Below are positions 35,310 to 45,937 of a DNA stretch of 64,000 nucleotides, in pieces; position 1 is the stretch's first letter; the number at the start of each line of letters is the position of its first letter. This DNA comes from Calliopum simillimum (lineage: Eukaryota; Arthropoda; Insecta; Diptera; Lauxaniidae), in the NCBI GenBank assembly GCA_951812925.1, contig OX638369.1, positions 61,394,228 to 61,458,227 on the forward strand, in the 5' to 3' direction. The position numbers were made by a program, and so were the translations under genes. The notes beneath the pieces were generated by a model. That model did no database searches, was not told the origin of the DNA, and saw only the letters and a list, made by a program, of their open reading frames with translations.

Positions 35310-38163
35310 TAGCCTGGTTTTAGTGCGCGTTTTTTAGATATTGATAGCTGACACGGGCCAGTTTTGTTAGGTTGCGTAAAAAAATTATTGTGTGAAAGTT
35401 TGGTCTTGATCGGAGGGGGGTAAAACCTGCCCCATCGGGCCCAAAGAGGGGCACCTTAGCGAAAATTTCACGAAAATAATTTAAAGCTCCCCCGGGGTGA
35501 CACCTAGAGGGGTGAAATGTATGACCAGGTTCCATTATTTTTTCCTTCCCAACATTTTTTCCGAGCACACCTACCCCCTATTTGTCACCCTTCGGGGGTT
35601 CCCCCTACAAAATCCACATTTTTGAAAATTCGCTAAATATCCGATTAGGTCCTATTATTTTTGTCCCCAACATTATTTTTTGACACACTTACCCCCTAAA
35701 AGCCACCTTTTTGGAGGCCCGCCTACAAAAACGCAAGAAAATTTGGAAAAATATCGAAAAATAATTCTTAGCTTCCCCGGAGTATTCCATAGAAGAGCAA
35801 AACGTATGACCAGTTCCAATTATTTTTTCCGACATTTCCCCCAAGCCCATCTGTCTCCTATCTGTCACCCTTCTGGAGGTCCCCCTACAAAATCCACATT
35901 TTTGAAAATTCGCTGTAACTTTCCAATATGACCCCTGGATGGGACAAATGTATCACAAGATCTTATTATTTTTTATCCCCAATATTATCCCCTCACACAC
36001 CTTCCTCCTATCTGCCACCCTTTTGGGGCTACCCCTACAAAAAACAGTTTAATTGTTACATATCATGCTCTGGCGATGACTAATAGCAAGTCTTGAAAAT
36101 CCCTTTGATTGCAGCAGAGACCTTCATTGTAGATTTGAGCCATCTTTACACCACTTTCAGCCATGTGGTTGACAAGGGGCACTTATTTTTTGATTTCAAA
36201 GTGGCAAAAAACAAAGATCAAGTAGAGCCCTCCACGACGCTTCTGAAGAAAATGAAGAAGAAGACGGATCATCGGTTGAATAATATGATAGAAAGAAGGA
36301 CCTTTCCCTTCAGCTCACTCTACCGTAATCAGTCACAGAAGCGTAAAAAAGCTAATAGACGACTTCATAAAATAGAATTAAGTGCGCTGGTCTCCTGACC
36401 GTTAAATGTTTCTACTTCAATTGTGCTCTTACTTCTACTTAACACTTCCGATCTTAAATAAAACGCACAACTTCATAGGTTTAATTCACTAACCACAAGA
36501 CAATTTTATTAACTCTAAATTAAGCTTATATATGTAGTTTACAAATCTTGTTCTCGAATGATAATCTTGAACAATATAATGATCTTGACAATACAATTTT
36601 GCTTATTTTAGGAATTTTTCTTGGAGGTCGGAATGCATTATATCTCAAGGTAGAACTCTTCGTGATCAACCAAAAGATATGCCTAAAACTATTCCATATT
36701 ATTGATGCCACAATAATGTAACATGTAATATTTAAGAGATGCTTCAACTGAGCGTCGCATGTGGTCTTAACACTTAACAGCCCCTTGTCAACCACATGGC
36801 TGAAAGTGGTGTAAAGGTGGCTCAAATCTACAATGAAGGTCTCTGCTGGAATCAAAGGGATTTTCAAGACTTGCTATTAGTCATCGCTAGTTATAAGAAA
36901 CTATTCCCAACAAGCAACCAAAACAGGCTTATCTAACTCTTAGTTCCTTTTTAATTTAATTGGTTTACTTATAATTTTTCGATGCCATGAAATAAATGTA
37001 CATAAGTAAATGAAATGAGACGAATGTTTTTAACCGCGCCAGAGCATGATATGTAACAATTAAACTGTTTTTTGTAGGGGTAGCCCCAAAAGGGTGGCAG
37101 ATAGAAGGAAGGTGTGTGAGGGGATAATATTGGGGATAAAAAATAATAAGATCTTGTGATACCTTTGTGCCATCTAGGGGTCATATTGGATAGTTACAGC
37201 GAATTTTCAAAAATGTGTATTTTGTAGGGGGACCTCCAGAAGGGTGACAGATAGGAGGTAGATGAGCTTGGGGGAAATGTCGGAAAAAATAATTGGAACT
37301 GGTCATACGTTTTGCTCTTCTATGGAATACTCCGGGGAAGCTAAGAATTATTTTTTGATATTTTTCCAAATTTTCTTGCGTTTTTGTAGGCGGGCCCCCA
37401 AAAAGGTGGCTTTTAGGGGGTAGGTGTGTCAAAAAAAAATGTTGGGGAAAAAAATAATAGGACCTAATCGGATATTTTGCCTGTATTGCGGTCATCCCGG
37501 GACAGATGCAGCAAATTTTCAAAAATGTGGACTTTGTAGGGGGGCCCCTAAAAGGGTGGCAGATAGGGTGTAGGTGTGTCAAGAGAAAATGTTTGGGAGG
37601 AAGAAATAGTAGAACCTGGTCATACATTTTGTCCCTCTAGGGGTCACCACAGGGGAGCTTTGAACTATTTTTAGAAATTTTTCCTAATTTTTTGAGTTTT
37701 TTGTAGGGGACCTCCAAAAGGGGGCATATAGGGTATAAGTCTGTCACATGAAAATGTTGGGAATAAAAAAATAATAGGACCTGGTCATACATTTCATCCA
37801 TCTTGGGGTCATCCTGGGACATTTACAGCGAATTTTTAAAAATGTGGATTTTGTAGGGGGGACCCCCGAAGGGTGATAAATAGGGGATAGGTTTGCTTGG
37901 AAAAAATGTTGGGAAGGAAAAAATAATGGAACCTAGTCATACATTTTACCCCTCTAGGAGTCACCCCGGGGGAGCTATGAATTATTCTCGTGAAATTTTC
38001 ACTAAGGTGCCCCTCTTTGGGCCCGATGGGGCAGGTGTTACCCCCCTCCGATCGAGACCAAACTTTCACACAATAATTTTTTTACGCAACCTAACAAAAT
38101 TGGCCCGTGTCAACTATCAATATCGCAGTATTTTTTTTTTCATACAACACTAAAACCAGGCTA
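35310..38163. mobile_element. foldback element with 8-bp target duplication and repeat-built arms
   Basis: GTAGACAT flanks both ends (35302-35309 and 38164-38171). The ends tagcctggttttagtg and cactaaaaccaggcta are exact inverted copies. Each arm (35310-36078 and 37036-38163) consists of tandem subunits of roughly 150-180 bases with acaaaatccacatttttgaa and cccctac words. The right arm has more subunits than the left. The loop, 36079-37035, holds pieces of the same protein family that the element has split. No transposase of its own was recognised. An 8-bp duplication fits hAT- or P-like transposition, but the ends do not settle the superfamily. Confidence 0.85.
36079..37035. pseudogene. captured gene fragments in the foldback loop
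   Basis: On the plus strand at about 36770-36900 a frame reads LVNHMAESGVKVAQIYNEGL then RDFQDLLLVIASYKKLFPTS, which resembles the C-terminal end of the family split by this element (compare LNDTAERGLKMVKDCNDGL at about 38490). The inverse of the same piece lies at about 36090-36180. At 36225-36390 an acidic segment (ASEENEEEDG in one frame) resembles 38190-38310. So the loop holds two inverted, broken copies of the gene's 3' part. All are out of frame or stopped. Confidence 0.6.
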
Positions 38164-38171
38164 GTAGACAT

Positions 38172-38600
38172 GGTAAAAACCCACCGCGCCGCTTCTGAAG
38201 AAAGTGAAAAATAAGACATATATATCATCTGCCGAAGAATGTGACACATCACTTTCTGCTGGCACTACCATAGTCAGTCACAGTGGCGTAAATAAGCTGA
38301 CAATGAAACTTAACGATATCAAAGATGACTTTATAAAAAAAGATTTAAGCGGCTCCGTCACATCGAACACGATAAATTTTTTTATTCGCTTCAGCATATC
38401 ACAATATATCACAAAATAAATCTCCGGCCATTTGGGATGATCTCGATGACTATAAAGAAGCCTCTAATATTGTCAAGAAACTGCGAGTACTCAACGACAC
38501 AGCTGAAAGAGGCTTAAAGATGGTTAAAGACTGCAACGACGGCCTCTGCCAGAAAGAAGATGAGTTTCAGGATTGCCATTAGTTACGAAAAACGCTTCCA
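38172..38600 (+). pseudogene. 3' part of the transposon-like gene beyond the foldback insertion
   Basis: After the right target duplication, frames read ASEESEK (about 38195) and then IWDDLDDYKEASNIVKKLR and LNDTAERGLKMVKDCNDGL (about 38430-38560), matching the family's C-terminal end. The middle of the gene, where the catalytic motifs should be, is missing on both sides of the foldback, so the gene had already lost it before, or lost it when the element arrived. Confidence 0.5.
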
Positions 38601-38900
38601 CACTAGCAACAAAAACTAACCTAATTTTCCTATGTAAGTAATTTAATTTATTTACTCAATATTTTTCGATAGTTTTTAAAATAAATGTTTATAAATAAAA
38701 TGAAAAGAATGTGTTAAAGTGCCGCAGAGCGTGGTAATGATTAAACATTAAAAATAAAATTAAATAAAGAAAACCTCATCTTCAGATGAGCTGTCAACAG
38801 CTCGAAATGCATCAAAATTTTTAAATTAAATTAAATTTATAGGAAAACAAAAAAATAAACCTAAGAATTTTTCATGAAATTTTGCAAAACATTACAAGAT
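38601..38900. other. AT-rich spacer
   Basis: Non-coding. Repeated aataaa and aattaaatt words, and a caacaacaacaa microsatellite just beyond (about 38917-38960). Confidence 0.4.
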
Positions 38901-39003
38901 CAACAATAAAACCCAACAACAACAACAATAACAGCAATAAAAACAACACCAATGATGTTTTTGGATAGTTTTCGATTAATTCCGATTCCTGTAGACTTTC
39001 TCG

Positions 39004-39387
39004 ATGTTTTTCAAGGAAGGAGAAACTGTAAATTGGCGCCAAATATGCGGGATGAGATTTAAAAAGGATGAACCGTACCAAATTTTCTATAAGACTTGCA
39101 TGGAAGAAAATTCGCATTTTAAAATTATTTCCTTGTTCGGAAAAATGGGAAGACCTAAAAATTTCAGTAAAATTACTTTGTTACCACTGTACGAAGCTTC
39201 AAACGGTTTTTCAAAAGAAAAGCATAGAGACATGATGAGTTTGTTACCGTATATACCACATATTTACCACCAATACTCTATATCGGTGAGTATGAAAGAA
39301 TAACAAGTTTTTATTTATTTTAAAGTAGTTGTTGTTTCATTTTTTCGTAGATGTGCCTTGGAAATCAAGACTGATTTAATAAAATGG
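39004..39387 (+). CDS. two-exon C-terminal ORF of a transposon-like family
   Basis: The frame MFFKEGETVNWRQICGMRFK (from 39004) continues through EPYQIFYKTCMEENSHFKI, a GRPKNFSK basic patch, and MMSLLPYIPHIYHQYSIS. A good donor follows (tatatcg|gtgagt at about 39283) and an acceptor (ttttcgtag at about 39350) joins in frame to MCLGNQD and a stop. The order W..I...KDEPYQIFYKT ... LLPYIP...H.FY is one I know only as the C-terminal module of multi-copy, uncharacterised arthropod ORFs. It has no stop within it. Upstream exons were not identified. It may belong with the 34-38 kb gene or another element. Confidence 0.4.
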
Positions 39388-39699
39388 ATTATTGAAGTAT
39401 AAAACTATTAATTTTGTTTTTAGTAATCTTTATTAACTAAAATTGTGAAAAAAACATTAAAGAAGAAAGTAAGAATAGGATATTATCGGAAAAACATCCA
39501 AAAAATGTGTTAAACCAGAAAGTTATCGAAAAACATTTGAAATTTCTAAAAAAGTTTTTATAAAAGATATATCTTGAGCTTCCGATGGCTATATCTCCGA
39601 AAGTAAATCCGCCAAGAATTTTTTGTTGTTGTAATTAATTCTCAGAGCCCTATAGGCAAAAAAAAAAAAAAAACAACAACAGTTTTTAAAGTAAAATTA

Positions 39700-40580
39700 C
39701 ACTAGTTTACAGCCAAAATTCCCAGTGGGCTGCTGATTCCGAAAATCTTATTATTTTTTTTTTCGTGTCGTTTTCGAGATATCGGTCATTGCACCAAAAA
39801 AAAAAAAGATAGTTCCATTTAAATACAAATATCTCAAGAACTAATGTTTGTATTTCACATTAAAGGTAATTAAATTACCTACAAATGATATTCACATCAC
39901 TTTTTGGTTGGTTTGTTAGTTTTGGCGAAATACATTGATTTCTAAAAAAACATTTTTTTTCCGACAAAATTAAGATAAAATCAAAATCAAATTTATACAA
40001 GAAAAAATAACTTTTTTATATTATTTTGTTTTTTTTTGTATCATAGAATATATATTTATGAAGGAAATAAGATACTACTTATGAAAATCGATGGAAAAAT
40101 GCAAAAGTTGTATCAATTCATAGATAAATTACTAAAATGCATTTTTGCCTATTTTTTTCGCTTTTTTGTAATAAACTGTTCGATAATTTGAAACTTTTTG
40201 TAAAACGCATGAGAAAATCCAAAAAATTCTTAAAGTAGGCATTAAAATAAATACCCGTGTCTTGTCGTTTTTCTCCAACACGTCAGATTTTTTTTTAATC
40301 GATTTTTGAAGTTTTTTAATCCACTGTACATGAAAAAAACAAAAATGACGCATTCTTGTGTTAAATCGATGAATTTAACTGCAGATTCTTACATCTGAGG
40401 TGTATCATGTGTTTAGTAAACTTATGCAAGATATTGCGAGGAATATTTTTATAGAAAATGTTAACCTTCTAAAACCCTCACATGTGGGTCATTTTGACCC
40501 CCATATGTAGATCAAAATTACCTACATGTGGGGGTTTTAGAGTGTTAAAATTGTCTACAAAAATATTCCTCGTAATATTC
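39700..40580. repeat. partial copy of palindrome family PAL-B
   Basis: The sequence follows the left arm of the 58431-61258 palindrome (gctgctgattccgaaaat, caaatatctcaagaac, ccgtgtcttgtcgtttttctcc, aaccttctaaaaccctcac), passes the centre (about 40490-40510, tgtgggtcattttgaccccc), and runs some 70 bases into the right arm before breaking off. It is more diverged than the intact element. Confidence 0.7.
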
Positions 40581-40583
40581 TGA

Positions 40584-40609
40584 AACGAAGTCGCAACCAG
40601 GCCAGCTAG
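40584..40609 (+). mobile_element. Helitron 3' terminus
   Basis: cgaagtcgcaaccaggccag followed by CTAG|T is identical to the last bases of Helitron A (15919-16541). Only the terminus is Helitron-like; the sequence before it is PAL-B. Either a Helitron carrying PAL-B sequence inserted here, or a deletion brought the two together. No matching 5' TC end was found upstream. Confidence 0.65.
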
Positions 40610-40642
40610 TTAATTGAAAAAATAAACTTACTTTTATTAAAT

Positions 40643-40840
40643 TTATTGAAGACAATACATTTCGAATAACATCCGTTGTGCCGCTTCAACTTTGGCCAAC
40701 CGTTTGGAAGAACCAATCCCTTGCGTCATTATTTCATCGTCATAAATGCATATGCATAGGAATTGGTTCTTCCCATATGGCTGAAATCCGTACGTAACTT
40801 TGTTGTGGCGTTCATTTAACTCCTCTACTTGATTTTTGCT
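40643..40840 (-). CDS. last exon of a double-stranded-RNA-binding-domain-like protein
   Basis: This minus-strand exon of 66 codons is fully open. It starts after an acceptor AG (complement at 40841-40842) and ends at a stop at 40643-40645, with aataaa words overlapping and following. The peptide contains YGFQPYGKNQFLCICIYDDE and then GIGSSKRLAKVEAAQRMLFE. The second half fits the end of a dsRNA-binding domain: a beta strand, then G-x-G-x-SK-x2-AK-x2-AA, the helix start whose lysines contact RNA in this fold. Phase 0 joins it to the upstream exon at 40929-40973. I cannot name the protein (NKRF-, SON- or Dicer-like partners all carry this fold). It is one of the few coding pieces here without a defect, so it may be a living host gene. 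Confidence 0.55.
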   Translation of the reverse strand, partial: SKNQVEELNERHNKVTYGFQPYGKNQFLCICIYDDEIMTQGIGSSKRLAKVEAAQRMLFEMYCLQ

Positions 40841-40928
40841 CTGATTACTTATGTATATATCTGAAAAGAAATAAATAAATCCCCCATATTACCTTTTCTT
40901 TAAAATATAGCGAAATCTCAATACTTAC

Positions 40929-40973
40929 CTCCACATTATGTATATTTTTTAAATCTTCGAAAGAGTAATAATG
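40929..40973 (-). CDS. penultimate exon of the dsRNA-binding-like gene
   Basis: A 45-base exon, HYYSFEDLKNIHNVE, has a clean acceptor (tttttttgcag) and a consensus donor (gtaagt), and its phase fits the next exon across an 88-base intron. It is too short for domain assignment. Upstream exons would lie above 40973, across the palindrome cluster, and were not found. Confidence 0.45.
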
Positions 40974-41215
40974 CTGCAAAAAAATACAAGACTTCAGAAA
41001 GATAGTTGATAGTTCTAAGGTTATTTATAATTGTTATACTTATCATTAGTAACAAAAAATAAAAAATTTATAGGTATTTTTTTATTGATAAAAAACAAAG
41101 TATCAAACTTTTATTTTTCTGGGACAGTCCTTAGTTTACAGACTTAAGTTAAAAAAACAAATTTATGGTATGTACTCCAATGCACTTTCCTGGAAATTTT
41201 TGGAGTTCAAGCCTT

Positions 41216-41654
41216 ATATGGGTAATTCTATTCTAACGCGTCAAATCATGTAATCGTCCACTAAAACACCAATATGAGGTTCTAAAATTATAGCAAAATT
41301 TTTTTTATATACATTTAAATAGCCTTTATAAGATCCACCACTTAGTATATCGCTTATTTTACATAGCTCTCGTGGAAAACCAAAAATATGAGTAAAAAAG
41401 TAACTCCCCTGGCTGTAATCATATACGTTAAGTTAGTAAAATTGTTTATGATTACAGCCAGGGGAGTTACTTTTTTACTCATATTTTTGGTTTTCCACGA
41501 GAGCTATGTAAAATAAGCGATATACTAAGTGGTGGATCTTATAAAGGCTATTTAAATGTATATAAAAAAAATTTTGCTATAATTTTAGAACCTCATATTG
41601 GTGTTTTAGTGGACGATTACATGATTTGACGCGTTAGAATAGAATTACCCATAT
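41216..41654. mobile_element. perfect palindrome, 208-bp arms with a 23-base loop
   Basis: Arms 41216-41423 and 41447-41654 appear to be exact inverted copies along their whole length, starting atatgggtaattctattc. The loop is 41424-41446. It holds no coding frame. Flanks are cctt and tattc, with no clear target duplication. A foldback MITE or a recently formed inverted duplication would look like this. Confidence 0.9.
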
Positions 41655-41717
41655 TATTCTGTATGTGATTACAAAGATTATGCGGCCAATAACCTAATTA
41701 AAAGCTTAATTACATAG

Positions 41718-43083
41718 CAGGCTGTGATCATCTCACTTTTCTCGAAATTTGCAGTTGGGTTCTCAGATTTTTATAAAAATTCACAGAGATGTTCTAAGTG
41801 CTTGGCATAGAGACCTCTCATTATTAGTTTTGCATGGAACTTCAGAGTGTCCAAGTGGTGTTTTGCGAAAAATCGATGCAATTTTTATTTCTAAGTCCCG
41901 CCATTTTGTCAAAAATAAATTTTCTTAATTTTTCTTTTCAGATTTTTGTAGCGTTTTTAACGTTAATTTAATTTCCATTTTTAAATTTGGAAAATTTTGA
42001 AAATTTACAAAATGGCGGCCGTTTTTTGAAATATCTTAAAAGTTAATTATCTCAATGCAATGCAAACATTTTGTGGAAGACTTATTTTGCGCTAAATGGC
42101 TGTGAGAGCCACAGGAATTTTTTTTCTAAAAAGTCACATGACAATTTTTTTAACTTTGTTTTGTGCTTTTATTAACACCTACTAGGTGGCCAAAAAAAAA
42201 ATTTCAAAGTACAAGGATATAACTTCCATTACTTAGAAAATAGAAGCTATACTAAAAAAACCAATATTTCTTATATGACTCAATGACGGTCATGTTTTGA
42301 AAAGTCTTAAAAATCAATTTTCCAAAATATTTTTTTTTTTTATATTTTTTTTTTTTACTTAAGTCTATTGAAAAACGAATGTTTATCATCCACTTTCAAA
42401 AGATTTCCTTAAAAAAAATTTTAAGATCATAAAATTTTTTTTTTCGGAAAATTGATTTTTAAGATTTTTCAAAATATGACCGTCATAGCGTCAATATGAT
42501 TTATATAGGAAATATTGGTTTTTTGGTATAGTTTCTATTTTCTAAGTAATGGAAATTATATCCTTGTACTTTGTAAATGAAAGCACAAAACAAAGTTAAA
42601 AAAATTGTCACGTGACTTTAAAAAAAAAAAAATTCCTGTGGCTCTCACAGCCATTTAGCGCAAAACAAGTCTTCCACAAAATGTTTGCATTTTATTCACT
42701 TTTCTGTAAAAAAAAAAATAAAAAAAATATAATTTTGAGATAATCAACTTTTAAGATTTTTCAAAAAATGACCGCCATTTTTTAATTTTCAAAATTTTCC
42801 AAATTTAAAAATGGAAGTTAAATAAACGTTTAAAATGCTACAAGAATCCGAAAACCAAAATTAAAAAAATTTATTTTTGACAAAATGGGACTTTTGCATC
42901 GATTTTTCACAAAAACACCACTCTTAAGTCCCATGCCCATAACTTGCGAAAAAAAAGTTTTTTCGCAAAACTAATAATGAGAAGTCTCCATACTAAGCAC
43001 TTAGAACATCTCTGTGAATTTTTATAAAAATCTGAGGACCCAACTGCAAATTTCGAGAAAAGTGAGATTATCACAGCCAGCAG
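41718..43083. mobile_element. large palindromic element, arms about 600 bp
   Basis: The left edge (cagcaggctgtgatcatc region) and right edge (gagattatcacagccagcag) are inverted copies. Matching continues inward through acagagatgttctaagtgct, tttgtcaaaaataaat and ccacaggaattttttt to a poly(T)-rich centre near 42400. The arms differ at scattered sites and by small indels, so it is older than 41216-41654. No coding capacity. Confidence 0.8.
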
Positions 43084-43089
43084 ATAAAC

Positions 43090-43785
43090 TTATATGTGAC
43101 GGGCCGCGTGAAAAAGAACCTTAACTTGCTTGAGTACGATCAGTACAGCATAAAAACATTAGTTTGTCCCTTTCAGACCTGACGGCAAACTACTGAAAAT
43201 TTTTTAATGATTTTTGGAGCAAATGGAATTATAACACTTTCGACACAAAAAAAAAAAAACAAGTGAGAAAATCCAAAAAATTCTTAACGTAGACGTCACA
43301 TTTTTCTTAATCGATTTTTGAAGTTTTTTTATCCACAAAAAAAAAAAGCAAAATGATTTTTTAAATTTTTTTTTCTTGTATAAATCTGCAGTTGATTTAG
43401 ATTTTTTTTTTTCATTTTTTCGGAAAAAAATGATTTTTTTTTTTAGAAATCAGTTTATTCCTCCAAAACTAACAAACCAGCCAAAAAGTGATGCAAATAT
43501 CATTTATAGGTGATTTAGTTACCCTTAATATGGCATATAATACGTTCAAACGCAAACATTGGTTCTTGAGATATTTGTAGTTAAAAGCAACTTTTTTTTT
43601 TTTTAGCCCAAAAACCTGTAATGACAGATATCTCGAAAACCACACGAAAGAAAAATAAAATAATGCAAATTTCGGTATCGACAGCTTATTTTACATATAA
43701 AATGAATAATATCATTCAAGCGGAAAAAATTTTTAATCATTTGTAAACTAGTGTTATTTCTACAATAAGTTTTAATTTTCGTTTG
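43090..43785. repeat. rearranged partial copy of palindrome family PAL-B
   Basis: From about 43262 a piece in left-arm orientation (gtgagaaaatccaaaaaatt) is followed by right-arm sequence (cttgtataaatctgcagttg, aaactaacaaaccag, gttcttgagatatttgta, ataaaatgaataatatcatt). The centre is deleted and the match is loose. The first 170 bases are unassigned. Confidence 0.55.
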
Positions 43786-43791
43786 CTTTTA

Positions 43792-44113
43792 CAGTCGACG
43801 TCCAATAATACGAATTATATAATGTCAGGCCTATTCGTAAAATCGAAAAATTCGTATTATCGCAACGAAATTTTGTTCCTTTTTTCTTTTTTATTGAGAC
43901 ACATCGTGGCTTTAGAGATAAAACTCATTTACTCGAATATTTTATTTAAGAGAAAACATCAGTTTACTAAAAAATTGTATGAAAAATACAAAATTTATTA
44001 ATTTTTCTTCTGAGTAACTAATATGGTAGAGAAATGAAAGAAACAATATTTTGATATAAAACAAAAAAACATTTGATGGAAAAAAATATGGAAATCGAGC
44101 TACACTAATTAGG

Positions 44114-44156
<43 letters not shown>

Positions 44157-45520
44157 CCTATGAGTTTTTCCATTGAAAGAAGAAATTTTAAGTAAAATAC
44201 TCCAATAGTACCAGTTAAAAAAGCACCGATTTGGCTAAAATTAGGAATTGTCGTATTACCGATGCCTAGCATTATAAATGTCGCGAAATTGGCGATTTTT
44301 GTAAATTTCTTATTAAGACTGCATTTTAAAAACTCAAACTTTTTTTTTCACATTTTTCGAAACATTTTATAATTTTCAACAATTTTTCCAAGCCCAAATA
44401 TTAAGAAAAAAGCATTTCAAAACGTTCTAAAAATTCTGAAAAAACTTTCACGTATCCTTGCATGCATTCTGAACATTTAATGCTTAGCAAAAAAGCAAAG
44501 CCTACTAAGAAAAAAATCTCATTCGTATTATCGAACCGTAAAATTTACCGCTGTTTGTATTATACAGTCGACGTCCAGTAATACGAATGCTCCGCATTAC
44601 GAATGTCCAATTATACGAATGCAATATTTCTTCCACGTGTGATTCTATAATACGAACAGCGGTAAATTTTACGGTTCGATAATACGAATGAGATTTTTTT
44701 CTTAGCAGGCTTTGCTTTTTTTCTAAGCATTAAATGTTTAGAATGCATGAAAGAATACGTGAAAGTTTTTTCAGAATTTTTGGAACGTTTTGAAATGCTT
44801 TTTCTTAAGATTTGGACTTAGAAAAATTGTTGAAAAATTATAAAATGTGTCGAAAAATCTAAAAAAGGTTTTGAGTTTATAAAACGCAGTCTTTCCAAGA
44901 ACTTTATAAAAATCGTAGTTTTCGCTACCCTGTATGTGTTTTAACAACATATAATATCAGAGCAAAATATTCGCATATTTATAATGCTAGGCCTAATTTA
45001 GACCAAATCGGTCACATCATGCATTTTTAACTGGTACAATTGGCGTATTTTACTTTAGATTTCTTCTTTTAGTGGCAAAACCCTTTTTTTTTTTTTGGAA
45101 ATTGAACTTAACAGTGTAATATGTTTAGCTCGATGTACATATTTTTTTCCATCAAATATTTTTTTGTTTTATATCAAAATATTGTGTTTTCCGTTTCTGT
45201 ACCATATTACTCATAAGAAAAATTCATAAATTTCCAATTTTTGATACAACTTTTTAGTGAACTGATGTTTTCTCTCAAATAAAATATTCGAGTTAATGAG
45301 ATTTATCTCTAAACCGATGATATGTCTCAATATAAAAGAAAAAAAGGAACAAAATTTCGTTGCGATAATACGAATTTTTCGATTTTACGAATAGGCCTGA
45401 CATTATATAATTCGTATTATTGGACGTCGACTGTACTTAGAACCGCATGTGGAAGAAATATTGCATTCGTATTATTGGACATTCGTAATACGGAGCATTC
45501 GTATTACTGGACGTCGACTG
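43792..45520 (+). mobile_element. pogo-like MITE carrying a nested second copy
   Basis: The left end is cagtcgacgtccaataatac after TA (43790-43791). The right end is its near-complement, attactggacgtcgactg, before TA (45521-45522). Without the nested copy the element is about 858 bp and almost identical to 52312-53151. TA duplication and CAG-initial termini fit pogo/Tigger-like elements (Tc1/mariner superfamily). A frame at 43783-44001 is only the element's own A/T-rich sequence. No transposase. Confidence 0.9.
44565..45433 (-). mobile_element. pogo-like MITE nested in another copy of itself, inverted
   Basis: Its ends cagtcgacgtccagtaatac (44565) and attggacgtcgactg (45433) are flanked by TA on both sides (44563-44564, 45434-45435). 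The host copy reads straight through the join: gtttgtatta|TA|cttagaaccgc. This shows self-insertion with a TA duplication. A poly(A) run near 44120-44154 is in the host copy, not here. Confidence 0.9.
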
Positions 45521-45931
45521 TAAAAGCTTTTCGATTTGTATGGAAAAGATTAGCTAGTTTTTAAATAATTAGATCATTTAACCCCAAAAATCGGAAGGTG
45601 GCATCTCCAAATTCAAAAATCCCAGGGAAACAAGGAAATTTCACTTTCTTTTGACAAATCCAAAATGTAAACAAATAAAACACTTTTAATAAAAATCAAA
45701 TTAAAACTAAAATCACAAAGGTGTTCGTCTCAATTGTTTAAAAAAAAATTTAAATAATGAAATATATAAAAATGTTTTTTAAAAAAGTGAAAACAGTGTC
45801 GTGATTGGTAAACGCCAAAAAAAGTGTCATTGAAATGATAGATGACTCATCCAGGTAAAAGGTGTGAACGTGGTTCTGTGATTATCATGATTTTCTGATT
45901 TTAGTCTGGTTAACCAGGCAAGTGAGAATAG
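45521..45931 (+). repeat. right half of a CCTATTCTCACTTGCC-family MITE
   Basis: From aaagcttttcgatttgtatg to taaccaggcaagtgagaata it matches the intact copy's 47764-48165. It starts exactly at the pogo-like MITE's TA. The outermost 3-4 bases of the right terminus differ. The missing left half is found at 52241-52311. Confidence 0.8.
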
Positions 45932-45937
45932 TTTCAG

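Noticed and set aside
35680..38153. Open frames with repeated LPPICHPSGGPPTK-like words on both strands
   Set aside because: They are translations of the foldback element's tandem subunits. Similar peptides appear in inverted arms and in different frames, so the DNA, not the protein, is conserved.
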